A program made the position numbers and the translations under genes. Shown one piece after another: positions 22,874-32,166 of a stretch of 64,000 nt of DNA. Origin of the DNA: CAYWIT01 sp964458415 (GTDB lineage: Bacteria > Pseudomonadota > Alphaproteobacteria > Micavibrionales > UBA2020); the NCBI GenBank assembly GCA_964458415.1, contig CAYWIT010000005.1, positions 68,357 to 132,356 on the forward strand. Reading direction: 5' to 3'. The notes under the pieces are model-generated. The model did not search any database and had not been told where the DNA came from. It worked only from the letters and a program-made list of their open reading frames with translations. The first letter of the stretch is position 1; each line of letters begins with the position of its first letter.

Positions 22874-25738
22874 ATGGCACAGCGCAACGCACTGGATTTT
22901 CTTTCCGCCGCTAATCCGGACTATATCGCGGATGTCTACGCGAAATATTCCCAAAACCCCGCCAGTGTCGATTCCAGCTGGGCCGATTTGTTCGGGGCTC
23001 TTGGTGATGACGCCAAATTGCTGGCGGCGGAGCTGAAGGGGGCCAGTTGGACGCCGGCGCCGGAAAAAATTGCGGCGGTCCTCTCCAGTGCCGCCAATGT
23101 CGAAAAACCCGAGAAGAAAGAAGAGCGGGGCGGAAAATCTGCTGTTGCGGCGGATGCAAAGGCTGCCGCGGTGGATTCCATTCGCGCCTATCTGCTGGTT
23201 CGGGCCTATCAGGTGCTGGGGCATTTTCTGGCCGATCTCGATCCGCTGGGGCTTGCGCCGAAAAAAGAGTATGCCGAACTGGATCCAAAAACTTACGGCT
23301 TTACCGAGGCCGACTATGACCGCCCGATTTTTCTGAACGGGTTGCTTGGCTTTGAAAAAGCGACGCTGCGCCAGATCATCGCGGCGGTACAGGAAACTTA
23401 TTGCGGGACAATCGGCGTCGAATTCATGCACATTCAGGATCCGGAGCAAAAGGCCTGGCTGATGGCGCATTTCCGCCAGACGCGGAACCAGACGGTCTAT
23501 TCCGCGGCGGAAAAAACCGGTTTCCTGAAGCGGCTGACGGCGGCAGAGGGGTTTGAAACATTTCTGCAGATGAAATATACCGGCACGAAGCGCTTTGGCG
23601 CCGAGGGCGGCGAGGCCCTGATTCCGGCGATCGAGGAAGTCATTTCCCGGGCGGCGCAGCTGGGCCTGAAGGAAGTTGTTCTTGGCATGGCGCATCGGGG
23701 CCGCCTGAATGTGCTGACCAACGTCATGGGGAAATCCTTTACCGCGATGTTTTCCGAATTTCAGGGCACGCCTGCCAAGCCGACCGATGTGCAGGGCTCC
23801 GGCGATGTGAAATACCATCTCGGGACATCCTCCGACCGCGATTTTGACGGGAATGTAGTGCATCTTTCGCTGACCCCGAATCCTTCGCACCTTGAAATTG
23901 TCGATCCGGTCGTGGTGGGCAAGGCGCGTGCGAAACAGGCGCAGCGCGGGGACGAAGACCGGCGTCAGGTTATGGCGTTGCTGATTCATGGCGATGCCGC
24001 GCTGGCGGGGCAGGGCATCGTGCCGGAAACGCTGATGATGTCGGAATTGCCGGGCTATCGGGTCGGCGGAACCGTGCATATTGTGATTAACAACCAGATC
24101 GGCTTTACGACGGCGCCGCATTTTTCGCGCTCCGGGCAATATTGCACGGACGTTGCGAAAATGCTGCAATCGCCGATTTTTCATGTCAATGGCGATGATA
24201 TCGAGGCGGTTGTCCATGTCTCGCGGCTGGCGGCGGAATTCCGGCAGGAATTCAGGAAGGATGTTTTTATCGACATCATCTGCTATCGCCGGCACGGACA
24301 TAATGAATCGGACGAGCCTGCCTTTACCCAGCCGCAGATGTACAGCGTTATTCGCGACAAGGCGACAACGCGCGCGCTTTACGCGCAAAAACTGGTGGAT
24401 GAGGGCACGTTGACGCAGGCGGAGACCGACGCCATCAACAGCGATTGGCACGCTTATCTGGAGAAGGAGTTTGCCGCCGCGACCAGTTACAAGCCGAATC
24501 GCGCCGATATGCTGGAAGGGCAATGGAGCGGGCTCAAGGTTGCCTCGGGGGACGACCGCCGCGGCACGACGGCGATTTCCGCCACGCTGATGCAAAAGCT
24601 GGGCAGGGTTTTGACATCGGTACCGGACGATTTTGATCTGAATACGAAAATCGCGCGGCAGATGGACGCCAAGAAGAAAATGTTCGAGACGGGGGAAGGT
24701 TTCGATTGGGCGACGGCGGAGGCGCTGGCTTTCGGCGCGCTGGTTTCCGAGGGGTTCCCTGTCCGCCTCTCAGGGCAGGATTGCGGCCGCGGCACGTTTT
24801 CGCACCGACATGCTGTCCTGACGGATCAGGCGAATGAAGGAAAGTATTTGCCGCTTTGCAACGTCGATGAAAAACAGGCGCGGTTCGAGGTTCACGACAG
24901 CCCGCTTTCCGAAGCGGCTGTGCTCGGGTTTGAATACGGGTATTCCACGGCGGATCCGAAAACTCTGGTGCTGTGGGAAGGGCAGTTCGGCGATTTCGTC
25001 AACGGCGCCCAGGTTATTATTGACCAGTTTATTTCTTCGGCGGAAACAAAGTGGCTGCGCATGTCCGGTCTGGTCATGCTGCTGCCGCACGGGTCCGAAG
25101 GGCAGGGACCGGAGCATTCCTCGGCGCGGCCGGAGCGGTTCCTCCAGCTTTGCGCGGAAGATAATCTGCAGGTGGCAAATTGCTCGACTCCGGCAAACTA
25201 TTTCCACGCCCTGCGCCGCCAGATGCACCGGGATTTCCGCAAGCCGCTGATCCTGATGACGCCGAAATCCCTGTTGCGTCATAAACTCTGCATTTCCAGC
25301 GCCGCTGATTTCATGGGTAAGGAAAGTTTTCATCGGGTCCTGCCGGAAACAATCAAGCTTGATAAAGCCGTGAAGCGCGTTGTGCTTTGCAGCGGCAAGG
25401 TTTATTACGATTTGTTCGAGGCGCGGGAAAAGGCGGGAATAAAGAACATCGCCCTGATCCGTCTGGAGCAGCTTTATCCGTTCCCGGAGAAAGTTCTGGC
25501 GCAGGAACTGGAAAAATATCCGCAGGCTGAAGTTGTCTGGTGTCAGGAAGAACCGGAAAATCAGGGGGCGTGGCATTTTGTTGACCGCCGTATCGAGAAG
25601 GCCCTGCAGGCGATCAAGCATAAAGCCGGACGTCCGGTTTATGTCGGCAGGCCTCCTGCGGCGGCTCCCGCGACGGGGTCGCTCAAGGCGCATAACAAGG
25701 AACAGGAAACGCTCGTAAATGTGGCGTTGAGCGTATAA
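22874..25738 (+). CDS. sucA: 2-oxoglutarate dehydrogenase E1 component
   Basis: The thiamine-diphosphate-dependent E1 decarboxylates 2-oxoglutarate and transfers the succinyl group to the E2 lipoyl arm. The 954-residue protein has the N-terminal E2-binding segment (FLSAANPDYIADVYAKY), then HRGRLNVL, the thiamine-binding GDAALAGQG block, and the C-terminal transketolase-like part (HGSEGQGPEHSSARPERFLQ). It starts 17 nt after sucD and precedes sucB by 25 nt. A 714-residue opposite-strand frame is a shadow. Confidence 0.98.
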   Translation: MAQRNALDFLSAANPDYIADVYAKYSQNPASVDSSWADLFGALGDDAKLLAAELKGASWTPAPEKIAAVLSSAANVEKPEKKEERGGKSAVAADAKAAAVDSIRAYLLVRAYQVLGHFLADLDPLGLAPKKEYAELDPKTYGFTEADYDRPIFLNGLLGFEKATLRQIIAAVQETYCGTIGVEFMHIQDPEQKAWLMAHFRQTRNQTVYSAAEKTGFLKRLTAAEGFETFLQMKYTGTKRFGAEGGEALIPAIEEVISRAAQLGLKEVVLGMAHRGRLNVLTNVMGKSFTAMFSEFQGTPAKPTDVQGSGDVKYHLGTSSDRDFDGNVVHLSLTPNPSHLEIVDPVVVGKARAKQAQRGDEDRRQVMALLIHGDAALAGQGIVPETLMMSELPGYRVGGTVHIVINNQIGFTTAPHFSRSGQYCTDVAKMLQSPIFHVNGDDIEAVVHVSRLAAEFRQEFRKDVFIDIICYRRHGHNESDEPAFTQPQMYSVIRDKATTRALYAQKLVDEGTLTQAETDAINSDWHAYLEKEFAAATSYKPNRADMLEGQWSGLKVASGDDRRGTTAISATLMQKLGRVLTSVPDDFDLNTKIARQMDAKKKMFETGEGFDWATAEALAFGALVSEGFPVRLSGQDCGRGTFSHRHAVLTDQANEGKYLPLCNVDEKQARFEVHDSPLSEAAVLGFEYGYSTADPKTLVLWEGQFGDFVNGAQVIIDQFISSAETKWLRMSGLVMLLPHGSEGQGPEHSSARPERFLQLCAEDNLQVANCSTPANYFHALRRQMHRDFRKPLILMTPKSLLRHKLCISSAADFMGKESFHRVLPETIKLDKAVKRVVLCSGKVYYDLFEAREKAGIKNIALIRLEQLYPFPEKVLAQELEKYPQAEVVWCQEEPENQGAWHFVDRRIEKALQAIKHKAGRPVYVGRPPAAAPATGSLKAHNKEQETLVNVALSV

Positions 25739-25763
25739 CAGATATCAAAGGAAGGGTAAAATC

Positions 25764-27032
25764 ATGGCTGTTGAAATCGTCGTTCCCGCGCTGGGGGAAT
25801 CGGTCAAGGAAGCGACTGTTGCAAAATGGTTTAAAAAGGTAGGCGAAGCCGTCGATATGGACGAGCCTCTGGTCGAACTTGAAACGGACAAGGTGACGGT
25901 CGAGGTCAATGCCTCTGCTGCCGGTGTGCTGAAGGAGATCAAGGTTGAAAGCGGCGCCAATGTTTCTGTGGGCGCGATACTTGGCTCAATCGGCGAGGGT
26001 GTCGGCGCGGCATCGGCGCCAAAACAGTCAGGCGCGGCATCGGCGCCAAAACAGTCAGGCGCGGCATCGGCGCCAAAACAATCCAGCGCGGCAAAAGCCG
26101 CGACAGCGCCTATTGCCGCCAAGGCCGCTGCCAAACCGGCCAGCAATGATACGCAGCTTTCCCCCGCTGTTAAAAAGATGGTGGCGGAAAGCAAGCTGGA
26201 TCCAGCCGCGATTTCGGGAACGGGCAAGGACGGACGCCTGACCAAAGGCGATGTGCTGGAAGCTTTAAATGCCCCCGGATCTGCCCCCGTCGCGAAAGCG
26301 CCGGCGCAGCCCTCAGGACCGCGCGTGCAGGCGGAGCGCGAGGAACGCGTGAAGATGACGCGCTTGCGCCAGCGGATTGCCGAGCGTCTCAAGGAAGCGC
26401 AAAACACCGCCGCCATGCTGACGACCTTCAATGAAGTCGATATGAGTCATGTGATGGCTCTGCGCGCTCAGTACAAGGACGGGTTTGAAAAGAAACACGG
26501 CGTCAAGCTGGGCTTCATGTCGTTCTTCGTCAAGGCGGCGGTTCAGGCGCTCAAGGATTTTCCGGCGGTGAATGCCGAAATTGACGGCACGGACATCGTT
26601 TACAAAAACTATTACGATATCGGCGTGGCGGTTTCGACTCCGACGGGGCTGGTGGTGCCGGTCGTGCGCGATGCCGATGTCAAAAGCTTTGCCGGGATCG
26701 AAAAGGAAATCGGTGATCTGGGGCTGCGCGCCCGCGATGGAAAGCTGGGGCTGGAGGAGCTTTCCGGCGGCACCTTTACCGTTACCAACGGCGGCGTCTT
26801 CGGCTCGATGCTTTCGACGCCGATCATCAATCCGCCGCAATCGGCCATTCTGGGGATGCATGCGACCAAGGAACGTCCTGTCGTCGTGAACGGCCAGATT
26901 GTGATCCGGCCGATGATGTATCTGGCCTTGTCCTATGATCACCGCATTGTTGACGGCAAGGAAGCGGTGTCTTTCCTTGTCCGCATCAAGGACGCGATCG
27001 AGGACCCGCAACGCCTGCTGCTGGATGTGTGA
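25764..27032 (+). CDS. sucB: 2-oxoglutarate dehydrogenase E2 (dihydrolipoyl succinyltransferase)
   Basis: SucB forms the core of the oxoglutarate dehydrogenase complex. The 422-residue protein has one lipoyl domain (lipoylated K43 in ETDKVTVEV), an Ala/Pro-rich linker, a peripheral E1/E3-binding domain (SPAVKKMVAESKLD, about 133-168), and a CoA acyltransferase domain with the catalytic H393-x3-D397-G motif near the C-terminus. The linker contains three tandem 27-nt repeats that encode three copies of GAASAPKQS. AAGGAAGG precedes the ATG. It is the last TCA gene before an antisense insertion; lpdA, the E3, follows 1.3 kb on. Confidence 0.98.
   Translation: MAVEIVVPALGESVKEATVAKWFKKVGEAVDMDEPLVELETDKVTVEVNASAAGVLKEIKVESGANVSVGAILGSIGEGVGAASAPKQSGAASAPKQSGAASAPKQSSAAKAATAPIAAKAAAKPASNDTQLSPAVKKMVAESKLDPAAISGTGKDGRLTKGDVLEALNAPGSAPVAKAPAQPSGPRVQAEREERVKMTRLRQRIAERLKEAQNTAAMLTTFNEVDMSHVMALRAQYKDGFEKKHGVKLGFMSFFVKAAVQALKDFPAVNAEIDGTDIVYKNYYDIGVAVSTPTGLVVPVVRDADVKSFAGIEKEIGDLGLRARDGKLGLEELSGGTFTVTNGGVFGSMLSTPIINPPQSAILGMHATKERPVVVNGQIVIRPMMYLALSYDHRIVDGKEAVSFLVRIKDAIEDPQRLLLDV
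26004..26084 (+). repeat. Three tandem 27-nt repeats in the sucB linker
   Basis: Units at 26004-26030 and 26031-26057 are identical. The third (26058-26084) differs only near its 3' end. They encode GAASAPKQS-type units of the flexible linker, so unit number could vary without harming the fold. Confidence 0.9.
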
Positions 27033-27057
27033 GCAGACAAGTCGGGATTGCCTGATG

Positions 27058-28017
27058 CTATAGTTTCAACTGGCCCTGTTGTGGCTTGGGGGCGTCCGGT
27101 TCTTCCAGCGGCGTGAACTGGTGCGCGCCGATAACCTTCCAGTGCAGGTCGAGAAAAACGACGGGCGTCACATCATTTTGCAGTTTACGTTCGGCGCTGG
27201 CGGCATCGCGGGCCAGCAGTTTCGGCGTGGCGACCAGCCAGACGTTTTCTCCCCGCAGGGTTTGCTGGAACGCGGGTGCGGCGTCTGCGCGTTGCAGCAA
27301 GACAAGACGTTTGCCGCCCTGCTTCCAGAACGTCACCGGTGTGCCGCGTAAAATCGCCGCTTCCTTGTCGCGTGTATTGCCGGTGGCGCGAAACTGGATC
27401 AGACGCGGGAAATCTTCGGCCTCTGGTTTTGTTTCGTTGCTCAGCAATGTTTTTTGCATCTGTTTGAGCAGGGCTTCGTATTTGTCTTTGCTATCCACAA
27501 TAAAATTGTCGATTGGCCGGGCGCGCCCTTTGTAATTGACAAAAGTATTGCCCAAGCCTTTCTGCCCGCCTTTTTCTGCGATGGCATCACGGTAATCCAG
27601 AATGTCTTCCACGCTTTTGCAGGAAACGGTGATATAGTCGCCCCGAACATCATAGGTGCTGCGCTGGCCGATGGTGTCCTGTTTCAGCGTGGCGGCATTG
27701 AAGGTCTCGCTGAGGCTCATGTTGAGGTTAAGCACGACGGCCTTGCCTTCCTTTAAAGCCTGCTCAATGCTCTTCTTTTGTTTGGCCTTGATGGCAAGGG
27801 CTTCATGGGCGTTGCAGTCCCGGGCATGGTCTCTGACATGTTTGGAAACGAAACAGGCGCTCTTCAGGGTCTGGCTGCCATGGGTGAGGGCTTCCTTGCG
27901 GAAATTCATTTCGGCGGTGCAGGACGGATCGGCGCACAGCAGGGCTTCGCCGTGTGCGGCTTTTTTGTATTGATGGGCCAGAACGATTTGGCCGTCTTGC
28001 AGGCGGGCTTTTTTCAT
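27058..28017 (-). CDS. Unknown protein with N-terminal Cys/His cluster
   Basis: The 319-residue protein is not assigned. Its first 80 residues hold a Cys/His cluster (LLCADPSC, then ACFVSKHVRDHARDCNAHEA) that resembles the zinc-binding N-terminus of CoiA-like competence/nuclease proteins; I did not identify a nuclease core. The rest is mixed alpha/beta and ends in a Pro/Gln-rich tail. The ATG at 28017 is chosen because GAGGA lies 5-9 nt before it; upstream in-frame starts have no Shine-Dalgarno. It is transcribed against, and inserted between, sucB and lpdA, so it interrupts an otherwise conserved TCA cluster. Confidence 0.65.
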   Translation of the reverse strand: MKKARLQDGQIVLAHQYKKAAHGEALLCADPSCTAEMNFRKEALTHGSQTLKSACFVSKHVRDHARDCNAHEALAIKAKQKKSIEQALKEGKAVVLNLNMSLSETFNAATLKQDTIGQRSTYDVRGDYITVSCKSVEDILDYRDAIAEKGGQKGLGNTFVNYKGRARPIDNFIVDSKDKYEALLKQMQKTLLSNETKPEAEDFPRLIQFRATGNTRDKEAAILRGTPVTFWKQGGKRLVLLQRADAAPAFQQTLRGENVWLVATPKLLARDAASAERKLQNDVTPVVFLDLHWKVIGAHQFTPLEEPDAPKPQQGQLKL

Positions 28018-28077
28018 GAAATCCTCAAATTTCTTTAACATAATGATTTTATCATGAAAAGGCAATGTAAAAAAGAA

Positions 28078-28110
28078 GGGGCTGGTGTTACGGACCAGCC
28101 CCTTTGTGTT
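28078..28110. terminator. Strong hairpin terminator, usable in both directions
   Basis: A perfect 9-bp stem (28078-28086 with 28094-28102), 7-nt loop, has TTTGTGTTT downstream on the plus strand and an A-rich tract (AAAAAAGAA) upstream, which reads as T-rich on the minus strand. It lies between the divergent starts of the Cys/His-cluster gene and lpdA. Confidence 0.75.
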
Positions 28111-28130
28111 TCACCCTCTAACAGTGAAAC
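28108..28130. other. Second hairpin next to the terminator; rest of the 297-nt gap
   Basis: GTTTCAC (28108-28114) pairs perfectly with GTGAAAC (28124-28130) across a 9-nt loop. The gap 28018-28314 holds no coding frame I can support. It contains this hairpin, the adjacent terminator and two GANTC sites (28180-28184, 28257-28261). A minus-strand small RNA ending at the terminator is possible. Confidence 0.4.
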
Positions 28131-28314
28131 GCCTTGGCCAAAAACAAGGAGTGTTCAGGCCTGCATCCTTATTAACAATGATTCGCAGCTGTGTCAAATT
28201 TCTATGTAAAATCAAGGTGGTATTTTTGATGATCCTTCATCGCCTCAATTCTGATTGACTCGATATTTCAGGGGCTTTGCAGTAAACTTGCCACAGAAAA
28301 AAAGAGGAAAAAAT

Positions 28315-29733
28315 ATGTCAGCAGCACAATACGATGTGGTGGTTATCGGTTCGGGCCCCGGGGGATATGTCTGCGCGATTCGCGCCGCACAGCTGGGCCT
28401 GAAAGTCGCCTGCGTTGAAAAGGATAATACGCTGGGGGGAACCTGCCTGAATGTCGGCTGCATTCCGTCCAAAGCGCTTTTGAGCGTCTCGGAGAAATAT
28501 GAACATGCTGCGCACCAGTTTGCCGCCCTCGGGATTGATGTGGGCAAACCGAAAATCGACCTGAAAAAAATGATGGCGCATAAAGACAAAGTGGTGGGCG
28601 CCAATACGCAGGGCATCGCTTTCCTGTTCAAGAAGAACAAGGTGGATCATCTTGTCGGCACGGGCGCGGTTGCCGGTCCGGGCAAGGTCGAGGTCACGGG
28701 AAAAGACGGCAGGAAAACGCTCGAAACAAAGAACATCGTTATCGCGACAGGCTCTGAATCCACTCCATTACCGGGCATCACGACGGATGAGAAGCAGATC
28801 ATCACGTCGACCGGTGCGCTGTCTTTGGAAAAAATTCCAGCGTCGCTGGCGGTCATTGGCGGCGGTGTGATCGGACTGGAACTGGGGGCAGTCTGGCAAC
28901 GCCTCGGCGCCAAAGTGATTGTTATCGAGTTTATGGATCGTATTCTGCCTGGCATGGATCTCGAGCTTTCGAAGGAGATGAAAAAGATCCTGACGAAACA
29001 GGGCATGGAATTCCGGCTTTCCACCAAGGTCACGGCCGCAAAAACAGCGAAGGACAAAGTGACGCTCACGCTGGAACCGGCTATGCCTGGCGCAGCAGGC
29101 GAGAAAGCGGAAACACTTGACGCAGAAACCGTTCTGGTGGCCATCGGCCGGCGTCCCTATACGGCAGGGCTCGGTCTCGACAAGGCCGGAGTGAAAGTTG
29201 ACAGTCGTGGCCGGATCGAAATCGACAATCATTTCCAGACGACAGTGAAGGGCATTTATGCCCTTGGTGACGTGGTGCGCGGCCCGATGCTGGCGCATAA
29301 GGCCGAGGATGAGGGCGTCGCTGTGGCTGAGATCATCGCCGGGCAGGCGGGGCATGTGAATTATGAAGCCATTCCGGGTGTGGTTTACACTTTCCCCGAG
29401 GTCGCCAGTGTGGGCGCGACAGAAGAACAGCTCAAGGAAGCGGGCACGATTTATAAAGTTGGCAAGTTTCCCTACATGGCGAATGGCCGCGCACGCGCCA
29501 TGGCTGCGGTTGAAGGTTTTGTCAAAATTCTGGCAGATGCGAAAACCGACCGCGTTCTGGGCTGCCACATTATCGGTGCCGAGGCCGGGACGTTGATCGC
29601 GGAAGTTGTCGCGGTGATGGAATTTGGTGGTTCAGCCGAAGATATCGCCCGGACCTGCCACGCGCATCCGACCCTGAACGAGGTCGTCAAGGAAGCGGCC
29701 TTGGCGGTCGATGGCCGGCCGATCCATATTTGA
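28315..29733 (+). CDS. lpdA: Dihydrolipoyl dehydrogenase (E3)
   Basis: LpdA reoxidises the lipoyl group of 2-oxoacid dehydrogenases, passing electrons to NAD through FAD. The 472-residue protein has the FAD-binding GSGPGGY, the redox-active disulfide C44/C49 in GGTCLNVGCIPSK, the NAD-binding GGGVIGLELG and the C-terminal catalytic His in CHAHPTLNE. AGAGGA precedes the ATG at 28315; a 20-codon frame extension upstream is not homologous. It is separated from sucAB by an antisense gene, yet probably serves that complex. A Nudix gene follows 1 nt after its stop. Confidence 0.97.
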   Translation: MSAAQYDVVVIGSGPGGYVCAIRAAQLGLKVACVEKDNTLGGTCLNVGCIPSKALLSVSEKYEHAAHQFAALGIDVGKPKIDLKKMMAHKDKVVGANTQGIAFLFKKNKVDHLVGTGAVAGPGKVEVTGKDGRKTLETKNIVIATGSESTPLPGITTDEKQIITSTGALSLEKIPASLAVIGGGVIGLELGAVWQRLGAKVIVIEFMDRILPGMDLELSKEMKKILTKQGMEFRLSTKVTAAKTAKDKVTLTLEPAMPGAAGEKAETLDAETVLVAIGRRPYTAGLGLDKAGVKVDSRGRIEIDNHFQTTVKGIYALGDVVRGPMLAHKAEDEGVAVAEIIAGQAGHVNYEAIPGVVYTFPEVASVGATEEQLKEAGTIYKVGKFPYMANGRARAMAAVEGFVKILADAKTDRVLGCHIIGAEAGTLIAEVVAVMEFGGSAEDIARTCHAHPTLNEVVKEAALAVDGRPIHI

Positions 29734-29734
29734 G

Positions 29735-30217
29735 ATGACAGAGGTTCCTTTCAAATCAAATGCAGCGGTGGTTCAGGTTGTTCGTCGTACGGCGCGTGGC
29801 CCTGAAATATTGCTGTTAAAAAGATCTAAAGGGGATGGACTCGACAATCTTTGGCTGTATGTGGCGGGACGGATCGAGGCAGGAGAACAGGCTTGGCAAA
29901 CGGCGTTACGCGAGTTGAAAGAGGAAACCGGGTTGATGCCACAGGAATTTTATTCAGCCAATTTTTGCGAACAGTTTTATTCTGTGGCGATGAACGCGAT
30001 TTGCGTTCTACCCGTTTTTGTTACTTTTGTTGATGAGGGGCAACAAGTCCGGATTAACCATGAGCATTCTGAATTCCGGTGGTTCAGTTTTGAAGAAGCC
30101 CGTAGCGTGGTTTCCATGAACAACCAACGGGAATGTCTTGATGTGGTTGAGCTGAACTTCATTAAAAATGCACCATGTGATTTTGCACGGATCGAAATTT
30201 GTAATCCAAAAACGTAA
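29735..30217 (+). CDS. Nudix hydrolase
   Basis: The 160-residue protein contains a perfect Nudix box at residues 45-67 (G-x5-E-x7-REL-x-EETGL), which binds Mg and cleaves nucleoside-diphosphate-linked substrates. The compact single-domain form resembles the NudB/dATP pyrophosphatase and ADP-ribose hydrolase groups, but the substrate cannot be read from the sequence. The ATG at 29735 lies 1 nt after the lpdA stop. It is followed by an 81-nt AT-rich gap. Confidence 0.9.
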   Translation: MTEVPFKSNAAVVQVVRRTARGPEILLLKRSKGDGLDNLWLYVAGRIEAGEQAWQTALRELKEETGLMPQEFYSANFCEQFYSVAMNAICVLPVFVTFVDEGQQVRINHEHSEFRWFSFEEARSVVSMNNQRECLDVVELNFIKNAPCDFARIEICNPKT

Positions 30218-30298
30218 TTATATTACATATTTAATTCATGTTTTCGCGAGAGAGGAAAGCTGCTAGTCTGATTTACAATTTCATCTTGATTCTGGACT

Positions 30299-31618
30299 AT
30301 GCGAATGACACAGGCGAGTTGTTTCAGGGCTTCCTTTTCAAGGGCCGCACGCAAGACGCGGACGGCGCTGGCGCTTGTGTTTTCCGTGGTCTCCGGACAG
30401 GTGCTGGCCCTTGATGCGGTGGAAAGCCAAGCGCCGCCTGCGCCGATACAGCAGAATAAAAGTTATCTACAAATGCTCTATGAGGGCAATGGGGGCGTGG
30501 ACGCGGCCACGCTTTCGGGTGAGGCATTAAAAAAAGCCTTTCTGGAGAAAAATTGTAGCAGGGCAGATGCCGTCTTGGCCGAGGAGAAGCCAAACTATAA
30601 TTTATTACAAAGTTTGAAGATGCTGGAAAAGTCTTCCGCCTTCGGGGCGGCGCTGGTGAAGGAGGCGCGGGAAAATGGCGTTCAGTTCTGTGCGTTGCAG
30701 GCTTTGCCCACTGATATGGCCGGGCAATATCAAATTGATATTAATGCGGTTTTGGCACGGTCAGCGGAGCCTTCACCGTTATTCTCCCTGACTCTGGCTC
30801 ATGAGATACACCACGCCGGACAGGGGAAGGCCGGGTTGATTAATTATTACTATGACTGGGATATAGAATCCCGGGTGCGCCGTTCCCTGACGATCGAGGC
30901 GGCGGCGGCAGTGACGGAGTTTCTTGTCGCCTGGCAGGCGGCAGAGGCCGGAAATCCTGATTATTGGCGGGACTTGCAGCATGGTTACGTGAGTTTCTAT
31001 TATGGCGATCAGGAAATGTACCGTGTAATAGAAAATACCTGGCGGACGGCTGTGGCTTCCGGTGTGACGCAGGACGAGGCCCTGCGCCAGACCGGCCTTG
31101 CTGCCTGGAATCGTATTTTTGCCGGAGATGATTTTCTGAGATTCTATTTGAATCGGCAAATTCAGGCGCTGCTGACCGAAATTCAGTCCGGCGCTATAAA
31201 GTCTGGTGACCGGGTTAATAAAAACGGGTTTGGTCAGGACAAGGTCGACCTTGCCGGCACGGTAGGAAAGCTGGTGAGCTTTACAAAAGGCGCCATCTTT
31301 CCGCCGTTGGATGCATTGCTTGCGCGGGATCAGAAAATGAAATGGACCTTTGAAGCGGTGGTTCTCTTTCAGCACGAGAAGGTTTTTGGCAAGGGCTCTT
31401 CGGAAGCGCGGGCGCTGCGGGAAAAGGCGCTTGCCGGAAACAATCCTTATTTAGTCCTGAATCTTGAAAATATTTCAGCGCAGGTCCACCCGGCGCTGGG
31501 GAAAGCGAGTGGTCATGCGCATGCGAATCTTTATCAGAGGTTTGATGAAGAGCTGAAAAAGCATTCAGCGGCAGACGTTACTGTGGCGCGCCAGCAGCTT
31601 GCCGCTCCGGTGCCCTGA
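30299..31618 (+). CDS. Predicted exported zinc metallopeptidase (HExxH), unknown family
   Basis: The 439-residue protein starts with a basic N-terminus and a hydrophobic stretch (ALALVFSVVSGQVLA) that looks like a signal peptide. A zinc-protease motif HEIHH (H168, E169, H172) lies in LTLAHEIHHAGQ, followed by a helical region with Glu residues that may provide the third ligand (SLTIEAAAAVTEF). It resembles the putative-metallopeptidase DUF6782 type, from memory only. The later half is helical with no other recognised domain. The gene ends directly against a convergent unknown gene with no spacer. Confidence 0.7.
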   Translation: MRMTQASCFRASFSRAARKTRTALALVFSVVSGQVLALDAVESQAPPAPIQQNKSYLQMLYEGNGGVDAATLSGEALKKAFLEKNCSRADAVLAEEKPNYNLLQSLKMLEKSSAFGAALVKEARENGVQFCALQALPTDMAGQYQIDINAVLARSAEPSPLFSLTLAHEIHHAGQGKAGLINYYYDWDIESRVRRSLTIEAAAAVTEFLVAWQAAEAGNPDYWRDLQHGYVSFYYGDQEMYRVIENTWRTAVASGVTQDEALRQTGLAAWNRIFAGDDFLRFYLNRQIQALLTEIQSGAIKSGDRVNKNGFGQDKVDLAGTVGKLVSFTKGAIFPPLDALLARDQKMKWTFEAVVLFQHEKVFGKGSSEARALREKALAGNNPYLVLNLENISAQVHPALGKASGHAHANLYQRFDEELKKHSAADVTVARQQLAAPVP

Positions 31619-32134
31619 TCAAGGTTTCGGGAATGGCTTCTGGCTGATTTTTACATCCTTGACCGCTTCGTAAATTGCTCGCGGGTCGCTGTAGTGATCC
31701 CCCTGCAGAGCCGAGATACGCTCGGCCATGGTCAGGAGGACACTGATATTTTTGTGGAGGAAAGTGTCGACACGCGCGGCTGTGTCAGCAGCGTTGTTCT
31801 CAAGCAGGACAAGCTTTGCAGATTCAAAAGCGGCTGTCAGTTTGCCTTTATATTGGGCGATATTCGTGCAGCCATCCTGCGCGGCTGCTGCCGAGATTCC
31901 TTCGGCAATGCCCTGAAAGGCTTCAACGCTCTCGATAATGCCATTTTTTGCGGCCTTCTTCATGTCTTGGAGATGCGTGTGCAGCGTTGCGGGATCAAAC
32001 ATCATGCCCTCGATAAGTTCGGCCAGATTTTGGATTTCCATGGTTTTGGCGCGGGGGGACTTCGCCTCACGGATGGCGGAAACCTGTGCGTTGATCATAT
32101 TGGCGATATCCATGCGGTTTTGTTCTTCGAACAT
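31619..32134 (-). CDS. Unknown alpha-helical protein
   Basis: The 171-residue product is predicted almost entirely helical (MFEEQNRMDIANMINAQV, then several amphipathic helices) and ends KISQKPFPKP. It has no signal peptide or membrane segment. GAGAAATTGTC precedes the start, giving a moderate Shine-Dalgarno, and a well-formed promoter lies about 35 nt upstream. Its stop abuts the stop of the metallopeptidase gene. No family is recognised. Confidence 0.65.
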   Translation of the reverse strand: MFEEQNRMDIANMINAQVSAIREAKSPRAKTMEIQNLAELIEGMMFDPATLHTHLQDMKKAAKNGIIESVEAFQGIAEGISAAAAQDGCTNIAQYKGKLTAAFESAKLVLLENNAADTAARVDTFLHKNISVLLTMAERISALQGDHYSDPRAIYEAVKDVKISQKPFPKP

Positions 32135-32166
32135 GACAATTTCTCCTTATTTCTGAAAACTCAGGC

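Noticed and set aside
22451..24595. 714-residue minus-strand open frame
   Set aside because: Opposite sucD/sucA, Arg/His-rich nonsense composition; shadow.
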